Assembly: GCA_028280955.1 (NCBI GenBank)
Contig: JANQKU010000109.1
Span: 1 to 41,701 of the forward strand
Source of the DNA: Opitutaceae bacterium
Lineage (GTDB): Bacteria > Verrucomicrobiota > Verrucomicrobiia > Opitutales > Opitutaceae
Direction: 5' to 3'
DNA: 41,701 bases
The stretch's first letter is position 1. Each line of letters starts with the position of its first letter. This document shows, piece by piece, positions 1 through 9,048 of this stretch. The notes under the pieces were generated by a model. That model had not been told where the DNA came from. It saw only the letters and a program-made list of their open reading frames with translations, and made no database searches. Made by a program: the position numbers and the translations under genes.

Positions 1-1
1 T

Positions 2-337
2 GACTGCACACCCCCTTCGATGAGAAATGCCGGTTGCTTCGGAAATACACTTCAGATTCCGAATGGAGCCTTCATAACACCTTTTTCTTACCCTCTAATC
101 GATGCGGAAATTCTGGAATTGGCAGAGAAAAAAGCCTACCTGGATGAGGCAACCTTTAATCATTATGCCTCCATGCAAAATACCTATACTTTCCGATATC
201 AGGATTTCGTCCGAGAGGATCCGGAACTAACAGAACTTCTCCTGCGCCGGAATTTTTCGGCTCTCTTTCTCTATGCTCAATGCGCCAACAAGGGAGGAAT
301 TGCGACAGCCGCCGTTCGCTGGGAACTTCCGCGCTGA
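2..337 (+). CDS. C-terminal part of an unrecognised protein (5' end outside window)
   Basis: Frame 2 is open from the first bases of the window and ends at a stop at 335-337, so this is the last ~111 residues of a gene that starts upstream. The ATG at 20 is probably internal. The fragment is soluble, with a Cys-rich start (Asp-Cys-Thr-Pro-Pro, then Gly-Cys-Phe-Gly) and a helical, charged middle. It ends in Ala-Val-Arg-Trp-Glu-Leu-Pro-Arg. No membrane segment or repeat is visible and I do not recognise the family. About 120 bp without a recognisable gene separates it from the next gene on the same strand. Confidence 0.5.
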   Translation, partial: DCTPPSMRNAGCFGNTLQIPNGAFITPFSYPLIDAEILELAEKKAYLDEATFNHYASMQNTYTFRYQDFVREDPELTELLLRRNFSALFLYAQCANKGGIATAAVRWELPR

Positions 338-458
338 ACAATTCCTCTATTCTATTTTTCGCCATTAGAGGGGCTATCCAAAATTCCCTGGCAAACATTG
401 ACTTAGCCTTTTGCCATCAGATAATACAGAATATCTACAATAATTTGTTCTGCAAAAA

Positions 459-1355
459 ATGAACAAATCTACGCTCAAACAAATCACCGATCACGTTTAC
501 TATATGCCTCCCGCAAAGCCGGACCGTCCCTCATTGTCCGCAGTCGTTGGCACGAATGAAGTGGTAATGTTGGATGCCGGTGCATCGGCTGCTCATACGC
601 GTCAGTTTCTCGATCAGTTGACCGAACAAGGAATTTCTGCACCCACTTATGTCGCACTTACACACTCGCACTGGGATCATGTATTCGGTGCTACAGAAGT
701 CGGTGCGCAGATAGTTGCACAGAGTTTGACGGCAGAAAGGCTCAAGGAACTGGCAAAGCGCGACTGGAGCGATGTAGGGCTTGAACAACAAATTACACAA
801 GGCAAAGCGACTACCAGAAGCGTCGAAGATATCAAAGAAGAACTGCCTACTCCTCGAACTGTATGTATCGCCCCACCCAATATCATCTTTGAACATTCGC
901 TGGAACTGCAACTGGGCACTGTGACATGCCAGATTAAACATGTGGGCGGAGACCATGCGGCGGATTCATCGGTCATGTTTATTTTGCCCGACCGCGTGCT
1001 GTTTTTGGGCGACTGCCTTTACAATACTATTTACGCACCTCGCCAATACACAGCCCTGCGTTTACTACCTCTACTCGACTCGCTGCAAGCTTTTGACGCC
1101 GCCTATTATGTAGAAGGACACGAAGCTAAAGTGATGATCCGGGCAGAATTTGATGACTATATCACAAAAATGCGAGAAGCCGCGCAGTTGGTCGAAGCAA
1201 TTGGAGCGGATGAAGAAAAAGTTTTCGCAGCAGCAGAAGCGAAAACCGGGAGCCCTCCAGACGAGGATTCCGCATATTTCCTACGTGCCCTGATAGCCGG
1301 ATTGATTGTTCCTCAGAAAGAAGATGATTGTCGTGGAATCGCTTTCTTAACATAG
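459..1355 (+). CDS. Metallo-beta-lactamase-fold hydrolase
   Basis: A 298-residue cytoplasmic protein without a signal peptide. The MBL-fold metal motif HxHxDH is at residues 69-74 (His69, His71, Asp73, His74). The further ligands are well placed: His166 (Gly-Gly-Asp-His), Asp185 (Leu-Gly-Asp-Cys) and His221 (Glu-Gly-His-Glu). A complete binuclear site is therefore present and the protein should be active. Substrates of this superfamily range from thioesters and lactones to phosphodiesters, and nothing here points to one. The ATG at 459 has no good Shine-Dalgarno. The downstream GH42-like gene converges on it, so it is probably transcribed alone. Confidence 0.9.
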   Translation: MNKSTLKQITDHVYYMPPAKPDRPSLSAVVGTNEVVMLDAGASAAHTRQFLDQLTEQGISAPTYVALTHSHWDHVFGATEVGAQIVAQSLTAERLKELAKRDWSDVGLEQQITQGKATTRSVEDIKEELPTPRTVCIAPPNIIFEHSLELQLGTVTCQIKHVGGDHAADSSVMFILPDRVLFLGDCLYNTIYAPRQYTALRLLPLLDSLQAFDAAYYVEGHEAKVMIRAEFDDYITKMREAAQLVEAIGADEEKVFAAAEAKTGSPPDEDSAYFLRALIAGLIVPQKEDDCRGIAFLT

Positions 1356-1566
1356 AACCAAAAACGAACAAAACACTTCTAGGTAATTCGTTACAGTTGC
1401 TCCGCGACTTCCACTCTTGCTAGAGCTCAGCGTTAGCCAATAGATGAAAAATCATCACATCTTATTTTGACCGCAAACTATTTGACGCTCACAGGAAAGA
1501 TCTCCCTTTAAAGCTCCATCTATAGATCTTGTTAATCCTGTCTAAATAAATAGGCATAGGTTCGCA

Positions 1567-3690
1567 TTAGACAAAATTCAGTTCGATCAGTGTATATTCC
1601 CGAAGATCTTCTATATCGAATTTCACTATGGCTTTTTGTCCTCCATCATCCTTTACCACCGTCAGTGTCACAAAGTCTGAACGGTCCGGTTGATAGGCCG
1701 ATGCATTTATCAACTGACAATTGCTCCATCTCCCCGGCAATTCTACTTCAAGATCAATCACCTGTGTCGAAAATTCCGGATAGGGAATACGATCTTCGTG
1801 ATTAACACCTTCCGGTATAGGAACCTCCAATGTTTCCGAAACATTGAGAACATGGATGACGAGAGAGGATTCATCATGCGAGACAAAGAGGGACACAAGA
1901 ACACCCTCCGGCAAATCCGGAGCCCTCAAGCGACTTCCTCCGGGAATCATGGATTCAATATATCTCGCCAAATCATTGAACTGCTTTTGATGCGCAACGG
2001 AAAATGAATCATAAGGGACTCTCTTCTCTTTGGCATCGGCATCAAATCGCATCAGATTCACTCCATTGAGGGGTGTCGTCTTTTCCAAACCATCCGGCAG
2101 AAAAACGATCGTACCCTTACCCAATGAAATTGACTGGTTCTCGCATTCCTTCGGTATTTCTGTCACTCCCAGCAACAAGGCCAATTCATGATCGGAACGG
2201 TCCATTCCTTCCGAATTGAGTGATCCACTTTTTCCTCCCCAAATGATCGTTCCGCCATTTACCACAAATTGTCTAAATACTTCGATCTCATCATCACTCA
2301 ATACTGCAATATCCGGCAAAATGATCAGATCATAGTTCTCGATACGCTCCCTTTCATTGGTCAGAAGAAAATCAAAGGAAACATTATTCAACAAACAGGC
2401 CTGAGCCCAGGATGTGGTCCATACACCTGTGGATGTATCATAATTTTGATACAATTCTCGGTTTCGCTTTGCATCGTAAAACGCGAGTTTCGAAATCTTT
2501 TTCGGATTCTGTAATAACCGCTGATGCCGCTCTTCAAACTGCCGCAGCATTTTTTCTGTTTCATCCGCATTTTTCCCCTCATCCGTGCCAAGGTATTTGG
2601 CGCCCCAACTCATGGCCAAGGCCCAGCAAAAAAAAGTGGTATCCGGACGGTCCGGATAAAACATGACCATTGGAGGGATATCACGCATACGGCCTAAGGC
2701 ATAACGATGCCCCTCCTCCACTGCCCAACGAGGCCAGGAATAACGAATAATCGTTGAATAGCAGGACTCCTGAAAAACCCAGTCCAATTCAGGTAAGGTA
2801 TCGAGAGCATAAGCGCTCGGATTACTGTTCAAAACAGAAGAACAATAGTTTGGTCTCAATAACCGAAAACCCAATCCCTCATAATGTTCTTTCACGGCTA
2901 TGTGAAATTCCTCAACTGTCCTGAAACGAAAATCCAACCATGCCAGATAAGCAGGGCTTTTCGGATTCTCCACGAAACGCAGCCATGCATCACCCTTCCC
3001 CGGAAGTTCAAAATCAGTGCTTTCAGCAAATCTCTGTCGGCAGTATTGGCAGCTGCATGCGTTACCGTAAGGATTACCGCCAATCCACTGAACATCATCC
3101 GTCATGATACCATCGACTCCCGTTGCATAAACGCTCTCCAGGTATTTGAAATAGGCTCGGCGATAATGCGGATTATTAAAACACATCGAGTAGCCATGAT
3201 AGCCATTGGGTCTAAACTCTCCGGCAAACCCATCAATCTGGATCATCTCGGAACGCTTGATATCATCAATTAAGACCGGATCTCCTTTCGCTGAAGCAAT
3301 AATCTCGGGCCAGGACTCTACCCTGGATTGCCTCACTCTGAGAATATCTTTCAAATAGGCCAGATCTTCATCGCTGCCAATGTAATGACTCAATTCGGAA
3401 GAGTGATGTTCGGTGACCAACATCCCATGCTTGTGACAAGCATCCACCACCTTCGTCAGTGTTTCATTCAGCAGATCCCAATAGGCATGGAAAGACCATC
3501 GGAAATGAGTGCAACTGAACGTTATCACATGATTGACGCCACTTTCAGCAAAACGCTCTGCTTTGATCTCCAGATCTTTTTCAGAATCGTGGAAGATCTC
3601 TTCATCATTGTACCAAAAGAAAGCAAATTGGGTTTCCCATGGATCGATGCTAGACGACCCAAGCGCTGTTTTATAGACGAGATTTTTCAT
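1567..3690 (-). CDS. GH42-like TIM-barrel protein with beta-galactosidase trimerisation-like domain
   Basis: A 707-residue protein with the layout of beta-galactosidase (GH42)-like enzymes. Residues ~20-400 form a TIM-barrel-type region with aromatic-rich strands. Residues ~415-550 look like a glutamine-amidotransferase-fold trimerisation domain (Leu-Ile-Ile-Leu-Pro-Asp, then Gly-Gly-Thr-Ile-Ile-Trp-Gly). A C-terminal beta domain follows. A Cys cluster at 212, 214 and 217 matches the zinc-type cluster seen in GH42-like proteins. An Asp pair at 198-199 lies in a likely active-site strand; I did not find the classical Asn-Glu acid/base pair, so the exact GH family is uncertain. No signal peptide is seen, so it acts in the cytoplasm. 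It is divergent from the GH28-like gene, with a shared 144-bp promoter region. Confidence 0.7.
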   Translation of the reverse strand: MKNLVYKTALGSSSIDPWETQFAFFWYNDEEIFHDSEKDLEIKAERFAESGVNHVITFSCTHFRWSFHAYWDLLNETLTKVVDACHKHGMLVTEHHSSELSHYIGSDEDLAYLKDILRVRQSRVESWPEIIASAKGDPVLIDDIKRSEMIQIDGFAGEFRPNGYHGYSMCFNNPHYRRAYFKYLESVYATGVDGIMTDDVQWIGGNPYGNACSCQYCRQRFAESTDFELPGKGDAWLRFVENPKSPAYLAWLDFRFRTVEEFHIAVKEHYEGLGFRLLRPNYCSSVLNSNPSAYALDTLPELDWVFQESCYSTIIRYSWPRWAVEEGHRYALGRMRDIPPMVMFYPDRPDTTFFCWALAMSWGAKYLGTDEGKNADETEKMLRQFEERHQRLLQNPKKISKLAFYDAKRNRELYQNYDTSTGVWTTSWAQACLLNNVSFDFLLTNERERIENYDLIILPDIAVLSDDEIEVFRQFVVNGGTIIWGGKSGSLNSEGMDRSDHELALLLGVTEIPKECENQSISLGKGTIVFLPDGLEKTTPLNGVNLMRFDADAKEKRVPYDSFSVAHQKQFNDLARYIESMIPGGSRLRAPDLPEGVLVSLFVSHDESSLVIHVLNVSETLEVPIPEGVNHEDRIPYPEFSTQVIDLEVELPGRWSNCQLINASAYQPDRSDFVTLTVVKDDGGQKAIVKFDIEDLREYTLIELNFV

Positions 3691-3834
3691 CCTCTGAAAC
3701 CCATCAAAAGGTGTTCCGACAAAGACGCAAAACGGAAATGAATCAAAAGGGAAAAAGACACATCTAAGAACACCACAAATCTTGACTCCTTATTTTAACT
3801 CTAAAAGAGTGCAGGTGCTTTTTAAAGTCTCAAA

Positions 3835-5241
3835 ATGAACCAAGATTCCACTAAAGATGGACAACCGCATCAAAGCGGATTTATAAACGCAGCTGACTTT
3901 GGTTTTCTTCCGACAAAGAGCGGCATCGAAAATACAAAGGCATTGCAACAAGCAGTCGATCAGGGCGGCACCATTGTGGTGAGCCAACCGGGCACCTACA
4001 AGATTGCCGACACGGTTTATGTTGGCAGCAATACCTCATTGATCTTCGGAAATAATGTTTTTCTCAAGAAAGTAGATGAGCAAGGTCCCTTTACTCACGT
4101 CTTGCTCAACAAAGGTGCACTGACAAAAACATACGATCACAATATCACAGTCAAAGGACTGCACATTATTGTGAACGATATCGATGTGCGTCGTTACAAA
4201 ATCTACGGTCTGCATGGACAAATTGCTTTTTTCTACATCAAGGACCTGCGCATTGATCGCTTTCGTTTAATGGATCTTGGTAAGGCTCAGTTTGCCATTC
4301 ACGTCTGCACCTTCGAGGATATCATCATTGATGATGTTATCATTAAAGGTGACAAAGACGGCGTGCATCTGGGCAGAGGAAAACGTTTCACTATTCGCAA
4401 CGGAATCTTTCAAACCTTTGATGATGCCGTGGCCCTCAATGCTCATGATTATTCTGTAGGTAATCCGGAACTGGGTTGGATAGAAGACGGTGTGGTGGAA
4501 AACTGCCATGATCTGGACGCCAACCATGAGAAGGTGGGCTTCTTTTGTCGCATCCTGGCGGGCGCATGGATCGACTGGAGGCCAGGCATGGAAGTACAAC
4601 AATCGGATTCCGTCGTATGCAATGGCAAGATTTACCGCGTCCAGGCCCAACCGGATGGAACTGTTTATACATCCATTACCCAACCCACGCACGAACATGG
4701 GAGCACTGTTCTGGATGGTATCAATTGGGGAGTCGTGCAATCCGATGTCACTTACACCGCCGGCGTTCGCAATGTCACCTTTCGTGATATCTTCCTCAAG
4801 AAACCACGGATTGGCTTCTCCATCCACTTTGATAACGACCGGTATAGCCGATCTTATTACCCAGGGGCAACCATTGCTCAACAGGAACAAATCACTTTTG
4901 ACAGTATTCGGGTTTTACATGATCAACCGCGAGAATGGTTATCCATTGATACCCCAGTCGACGTTGTCACAGTTACCAATTCAAGCTTTCGGAAAAACCA
5001 CATCGACTTTACAGGAAATGACGCAATGCCCGATTACTTGAAAACCAGGGTCAATCTGATCGGCTGTATCTTCACACATCGTGGATCAATGGACCTAGTC
5101 CGCAACAGCGTTGACGGTAAAGAAGTTCTTTTGAAAACAGCCTCCAGCATTGAACTCTCCGATGATTTTTCCGCGAACATTTCCCCCGGTAATGGTAGAA
5201 TTGAAATGATGTCTGATTTAACAGGACTGAAGGAAGGATAA
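3835..5241 (+). CDS. GH28/pectate-lyase-superfamily right-handed beta-helix protein
   Basis: A 468-residue beta-helix protein. The N-terminal Ala-Ala-Asp-Phe-Gly (19-23) followed by a Gly-Gly-Thr-Ile-Val-Val turn is the usual start of pectate-lyase-superfamily/GH28 proteins. Candidate catalytic acids are Asp173, Asp175 (Lys-Asp-Gly-Val-His) and the pair Asp196-Asp197 (Phe-Asp-Asp-Ala), with His204 nearby, matching the GH28 order NTDG...DD...H loosely. Residues ~250-310 interrupt the helix with a small module carrying the Pro-Thr-His and Asp-Gly-Ile-Asn-Trp-Gly signature of carbohydrate-binding-like inserts. There is no signal peptide, unlike typical extracellular polygalacturonases. Likely role: cleaving an imported oligosaccharide. 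The linkage is unknown. Confidence 0.75.
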   Translation: MNQDSTKDGQPHQSGFINAADFGFLPTKSGIENTKALQQAVDQGGTIVVSQPGTYKIADTVYVGSNTSLIFGNNVFLKKVDEQGPFTHVLLNKGALTKTYDHNITVKGLHIIVNDIDVRRYKIYGLHGQIAFFYIKDLRIDRFRLMDLGKAQFAIHVCTFEDIIIDDVIIKGDKDGVHLGRGKRFTIRNGIFQTFDDAVALNAHDYSVGNPELGWIEDGVVENCHDLDANHEKVGFFCRILAGAWIDWRPGMEVQQSDSVVCNGKIYRVQAQPDGTVYTSITQPTHEHGSTVLDGINWGVVQSDVTYTAGVRNVTFRDIFLKKPRIGFSIHFDNDRYSRSYYPGATIAQQEQITFDSIRVLHDQPREWLSIDTPVDVVTVTNSSFRKNHIDFTGNDAMPDYLKTRVNLIGCIFTHRGSMDLVRNSVDGKEVLLKTASSIELSDDFSANISPGNGRIEMMSDLTGLKEG

Positions 5242-5244
5242 TAT

Positions 5245-5268
5245 AATAAAGACCCTCTTTATTTTATT
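5245..5268 (+). terminator. Hairpin terminator after the GH28-like gene
   Basis: A perfect 7-bp stem (5245-5251 with 5257-5263) and a 5-base loop start 4 bases after the stop codon and are followed by a T-rich run. The stem is AT-rich, so termination strength is uncertain. Confidence 0.5.
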
Positions 5269-5369
5269 AACCCTGTCCAAACCAGCTAAACATTGACTCA
5301 ATAGTCTGGTTCCGGAATTGTGCAGAAACTGTTCAATAACTTGTTAGGCAAAACAAAATAGAAGAATCT

Positions 5370-6440
5370 ATGAACAATTTTGAAACACTTGGACTTGGGC
5401 TTGGAGGACTGCCAATTCTGAACAATGCACGGACACGTTCTGTCTCTCCAGAAAATCCAACTGGTGAAAAAGGGAAAGGTGGTATGGCAGTACCAAATCC
5501 AGAAAAACTACCTTTCAGCGCCGCTGCAAGTGATCTCGGACAAGGATGGAAAGTTAACCCTTTTCACAAAGTTAAATCCGGTGAAACCTTAACCATCATG
5601 GATGTGGAAGGGCCTGGAGTGATTCAACACATCTGGCTTGTAGCCGACCCGGAAAAAGGTCGTTCACACATCATCCGATTTTATTGGGATGATGAGGAAT
5701 CTCCCTCGATAGAAGTCCCAGTATCAGATTTTTTTGCTGTTGGGCACAATAAGTTCTCACCAATTAATTCTCTTGCTGTCATCGCCAACCCAAAATCAGC
5801 ATTCAATTGTTACTGGCCGATGCCCTTCCGGAAAAGAGCCAAAATTACCTTCACGAACGAAGACAAGGATGAGTTGGGCCTGTTAACCTATCAGATCACA
5901 TACGTTCAAACTGAAGTACCCGAAAATACCGGTTACTTCCACGCGCAGTGGCGGCGAGCAGTGACAGATCGCGCAAATCCTGACTACATGATTGTCGATG
6001 ACATTAAGGGTAAGGGTAAGTACGTTGGCACTTTCCTGGCATGGACGCAATTATCTGATGGATGGTTTGGTGAAGGCGAAATCAAGTTCTATATGGACGG
6101 CGACACTGAATTTCCAACAATCTGTGGAACTGGAACAGAGGACTATTTTTGCGGAAGCTGGGGGTTTCCAGAAATTTACAGTACAGCATACGTCGGTAAT
6201 GTGCTCAAACATGCTGGCGGCGACGGCCCTCCCAAATGGAGCCTGTATCGCTGGCACATTATGGATCCCATTCTTTTCGATAAAAACCTATATGTAACCA
6301 TCCAAGCTCTTGGATGGTGGCCCAACAGGAAATACCAACCGCTAGCGGATGATATTGCTTCAGTTGCCTACTGGTATCAGGAAGAACCACATACTCCGTT
6401 TCCAGAACTTCCAGAAATCGAGAAGCGGTGGCCTAGATAA
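5370..6440 (+). CDS. GH172 (DUF2961) glycoside hydrolase
   Basis: A 356-residue protein with the hallmark DUF2961/GH172 features: Gly-Pro-Gly-Val-Ile-Gln-His-Ile-Trp-Leu at 81-90, an acidic Gly-Glu-Gly-Glu stretch at 234-237, and Gly-Thr-Gly-Thr-Glu-Asp-Tyr-Phe at 253-260 that supplies a likely catalytic Glu257. Characterised GH172 members act on difructose dianhydride or D-arabinofuranosides and form trimers of double jelly rolls. The length matches one full double jelly roll. No signal peptide is seen. It follows the GH28-like gene on the same strand after a likely terminator, so it may have its own promoter. A decayed dioxygenase 3' end starts 2 bp after its stop on the other strand. Confidence 0.85.
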   Translation: MNNFETLGLGLGGLPILNNARTRSVSPENPTGEKGKGGMAVPNPEKLPFSAAASDLGQGWKVNPFHKVKSGETLTIMDVEGPGVIQHIWLVADPEKGRSHIIRFYWDDEESPSIEVPVSDFFAVGHNKFSPINSLAVIANPKSAFNCYWPMPFRKRAKITFTNEDKDELGLLTYQITYVQTEVPENTGYFHAQWRRAVTDRANPDYMIVDDIKGKGKYVGTFLAWTQLSDGWFGEGEIKFYMDGDTEFPTICGTGTEDYFCGSWGFPEIYSTAYVGNVLKHAGGDGPPKWSLYRWHIMDPILFDKNLYVTIQALGWWPNRKYQPLADDIASVAYWYQEEPHTPFPELPEIEKRWPR

Positions 6441-6441
6441 T

Positions 6442-6570
6442 TTAACTCCGAAGATAATCGTCACGTTTATAATATACCCTATCCAGAGTATAAATATCGG
6501 AGGTTACATCCTTGCTCACCCAATGAGCGGTAAATCCACGCCGCTAGCGATCTGATTCATTTCGATGGCC
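6442..6570 (-). pseudogene. Decayed 3' end of a PhyH-type dioxygenase gene
   Basis: Reading the minus strand gives about 42 residues that align without gaps to the C-terminus of the intact dioxygenase at 9049-9789. Both share His-Arg-Asn-Glu-Ser, then Arg-Arg-Gly-Phe, His-Trp-Val-Ser-Lys-Asp-Val-Thr and Tyr-Tyr-Lys-Arg-Asp-Asp-Tyr, ending Arg-Ser-stop. The codon matching Trp213 of the intact gene is TAG here, so the frame is broken. Upstream of about 6570 the similarity stops abruptly. The remnant's stop codon (6442-6444) lies directly beside the GH172 stop. Confidence 0.85.
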
Positions 6571-6969
6571 GTCCGATTTTTGAACGAATCGCGCGAAGAT
6601 ATCTTAATCGAGAACCCTCAATCGTAATAGATGGATGGTTTTCCGGCCAAGAAGGATTGCTCCCATGAGATCGGATAACATCTACTGAAGTTGGATCGTT
6701 CCATCGGAATCAATTCTTGAAAAACGAGAAAGAAAATGATCGAGGAAAAATGCAAAAAGAAAAACGTGAAGTGGTTAGGAGATTCTCCAGATGATCAAGA
6801 ACGGCACATACAAAAATTTCCGGCGCAAAGCTTTTGGCATAATAACCGCATCAAAGAAGAGGCGACTCAGCTTCAAATAAATATCCTCCATCAGGACGGA
6901 AACATCTCAGTAGATGGATTATGTGAGATAGTCTTGAGAAAACAGGCAATTAACAAAATCGCCCGATAA
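6567..6969 (+). pseudogene. Broken unrecognised gene (possible nucleotide-kinase-like remnant)
   Basis: The plus strand reads as plausible protein in one frame to about 6660 (Asp-Gly-Arg-Pro-Ile-Phe-Glu-Arg, then Ile-Asp-Gly-Trp-Phe-Ser-Gly-Gln-Glu-Gly), hits TGA, and resumes in another frame. The second part is an open frame from ATG 6736 to the stop at 6967-6969 (77 residues, with Trp-Leu-Gly-Asp-Ser-Pro-Asp-Asp-Gln). The two parts look like pieces of one protein separated by a stop and a frameshift. The resemblance to P-loop kinase-like proteins is only an impression and no P-loop is left. The 77-residue piece might be expressed as a small protein, but a remnant is more likely. Confidence 0.4.
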
Positions 6970-7105
6970 AATTTCTTCCGCTGAGTTCTTTCGTCAAATC
7001 CATAAAATTAATTTTTTCAATTGACTAAACTAACACTAAGGCATTGAACCAAAAATGGAGGGACGGAACTGACTAAATTCCAAAGAAAACGTGGGGGGAT
7101 ATAAT

Positions 7106-7855
7106 TTGATACAAACAATTATAACGATAATTAAAAAATTAATACCTCAGTCAATTGGGCCCTCTTTGTTCTGGTTTCTCTATAAGCATTCATCTGTTAT
7201 CTCACAAGCGGGGCAGGATTATTGGGTATATGGTGAAGCCTTCAATGAGACAAGAAGCGGGTATTTTTTGGATATTGGCGCAAATGACGGGATAAGGATT
7301 AACAATACTTATATACTAGAATCGAAATATGACTGGTCAGGCATATGCATTGAGGCTAACCCTTTGATCTTTAAACAACTCAATAAGAATCGGAGTGCTG
7401 TCTGCCTTAATGTCTGTCTCGACAAATCAGAGGGAAAAATCGATTTTGCTCTTAAAGGCCTTAATGGCGGGATAGTGGATTCAGATGTTGATAATAAAGA
7501 GTCGGACGTAAAGGCAGACCAGGTAATAAAACAAAAAACGATATCTTTAAATCGTGTGTTAGAAGATCAGCAGGCACCAAGTATTATTGATTTTTTATCC
7601 ATTGACGTAGAAGGAGCAGAAGAAAGAATTTTAGCTGGATTTGATTTTCATAAATACACTTTTAGATGTGTCACTATAGAGAGGCCAACCGAGCTTCTCC
7701 GAGATCTTTTTAAAGATCATGGTTATATTCTAATAAAAGAAATACCATACCTAGATTGCTTTTATATTCACCAGACTTTTTTAGACAAGTATAGAGAAAA
7801 TTGTTTTAATTTCTATAACCGAAAGCACTTAAGTCTAAAAATACATTGGAGGTGA
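7106..7855 (+). CDS. FkbM-family methyltransferase
   Basis: About 249 residues. The SAM-binding motif I is Gly-Tyr-Phe-Leu-Asp-Ile-Gly-Ala-Asn-Asp-Gly, preceded by Ser-Gln-Ala-Gly-Gln-Asp, and Asp-Val-Glu-Gly-Ala-Glu follows later. This is the standard FkbM architecture of SAM-dependent O-methyltransferases that often act on glycans or polyketides. The frame extends to GTG 7091, but the six-G run at 7093-7098 is an ideal Shine-Dalgarno for TTG 7106, so I start there. It is followed 40 bp later by a second FkbM gene, probably as one operon. Both genes are much richer in A and T than the neighbouring catabolic genes, which suggests recent acquisition. It probably modifies a surface glycan. Confidence 0.85.
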   Translation: MIQTIITIIKKLIPQSIGPSLFWFLYKHSSVISQAGQDYWVYGEAFNETRSGYFLDIGANDGIRINNTYILESKYDWSGICIEANPLIFKQLNKNRSAVCLNVCLDKSEGKIDFALKGLNGGIVDSDVDNKESDVKADQVIKQKTISLNRVLEDQQAPSIIDFLSIDVEGAEERILAGFDFHKYTFRCVTIERPTELLRDLFKDHGYILIKEIPYLDCFYIHQTFLDKYRENCFNFYNRKHLSLKIHWR

Positions 7856-7895
7856 CGCTCTACCGCATACTTTAATTCTGCATTAGACTAAAAAT

Positions 7896-8816
7896 ATGAA
7901 AAAGCTGGTCAGAAAAATCATTCCACAAGTTCTCTTAGATCAATTTAGAACCTATCGTTTTTCGAAATATTTCCAATCATCAGATAAAGCAAAAAAGGCC
8001 ATCGGCCATGTTAACAGTCACTGGAAAAAGAGAATTCTCGATGTTATTTCTTCGCCCGATAATGCCTTTTTAAAACGCGTTCCAGATGCAGGCAAATTAG
8101 AAAAGTACCATATTACTATGCACAACGGTGTAAAGATATGTGCTAACGGCTATTATGGTAGCGGAATGCTAAATATGCTTATTGAAAATAAAGGAGTTCA
8201 CGAACCTCAAGAAGAACGAGTGTTTGAAGAGGTGATAAAATATTTGCCCAAAGAATGTACTATGCTTGAACTAGGAGCTTATTGGGGATTTTACTCTCTA
8301 TCGCTTTTAAAGAAGCATCCGCAAGCTACTTGTTTCCTAGTGGAACCTGACCCTGCCAACCTTAAAAGTGGGAAACTAAATTTTAAGCTAAATCAATGTA
8401 AAGGACATTTTCTGAAAGCAATGGTTGACCGACTCCCTCAACGAAAACCTCGAACTATTTCTGTTGATGAGTTTTGTAAAACTAAAAAAATTAAACAACT
8501 AAATATCTTACATGCAGACATTCAAGGCTTTGAGTTCTCAATGTTATTAGGTGCTAGAAATATGCTCTCACAGAATCGAATTGATTATCTATTTATTTCC
8601 ACTCATACCGATATTCTACATATCGATTGTCTTAAGTATATTAAATCTAAAGGATACAATATTATAGCTTCAGCTAACATGAACGAATCATTTTCTCATG
8701 ATGGTTTAATCGTCGCAAAACGGAGCAATCTAAAGGGGCTTTCAAAAATTCAAATTTCCTTAAAGAAAACCCCACAATACGGTACACCAAATTCCAATGA
8801 AGCTCAATTTGCATAG
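7896..8816 (+). CDS. FkbM-family methyltransferase (second, diverged)
   Basis: A 306-residue protein with motif I Thr-Met-Leu-Glu-Leu-Gly-Ala-Tyr-Trp-Gly-Phe-Tyr-Ser, an acidic strand Val-Glu-Pro-Asp-Pro, and Ala-Asp-Ile-Gln-Gly-Phe-Glu, the FkbM post-motif. The N-terminal ~90 residues are basic and helical and are shared by FkbM proteins found in cell-surface polysaccharide loci. It lacks a signal peptide and membrane spans. Codon use is strongly AT-rich (for example 21 G+C in the 60 bases 8221-8280). It forms an operon-like pair with the gene before it. The target is unknown. Confidence 0.85.
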   Translation: MKKLVRKIIPQVLLDQFRTYRFSKYFQSSDKAKKAIGHVNSHWKKRILDVISSPDNAFLKRVPDAGKLEKYHITMHNGVKICANGYYGSGMLNMLIENKGVHEPQEERVFEEVIKYLPKECTMLELGAYWGFYSLSLLKKHPQATCFLVEPDPANLKSGKLNFKLNQCKGHFLKAMVDRLPQRKPRTISVDEFCKTKKIKQLNILHADIQGFEFSMLLGARNMLSQNRIDYLFISTHTDILHIDCLKYIKSKGYNIIASANMNESFSHDGLIVAKRSNLKGLSKIQISLKKTPQYGTPNSNEAQFA

Positions 8817-9018
8817 GAAATTTGATCATTCACATACACAAAACGATAAATAACCCCAAAGACACCTTTTTGAGATAATCCAACATGGCTGTCTAATTTT
8901 ACTTTCAGGCTCAAATAAACTATTAAAGCTCTTCTTAAACAGAAAATAATAATCCGGGACAATAAATGCAATGAACTGACAGCTACGCTCAATCGCATGT
9001 CACATACACATAACCATC

Positions 9019-9038
9019 GGATAAATTAGAATTTATCC
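9019..9038. repeat. Perfect 20-bp dyad between convergent genes
   Basis: Nine-base arms (9019-9027 and 9030-9038) are perfect reverse complements around a 2-base centre. The dyad sits 10 bp past the PhyH gene's 3' end, between it and the convergent methyltransferase gene. It could fold as a bidirectional terminator hairpin, although no strong T run follows. An operator is less likely at a 3' end. Confidence 0.5.
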
Positions 9039-9048
9039 CAAAACCTGA

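Noticed and set aside
4267-4890. 207-codon minus-strand frame inside the GH28-like gene
   Set aside because: It is a shadow of the beta-helix coding frame, with no independent motifs.
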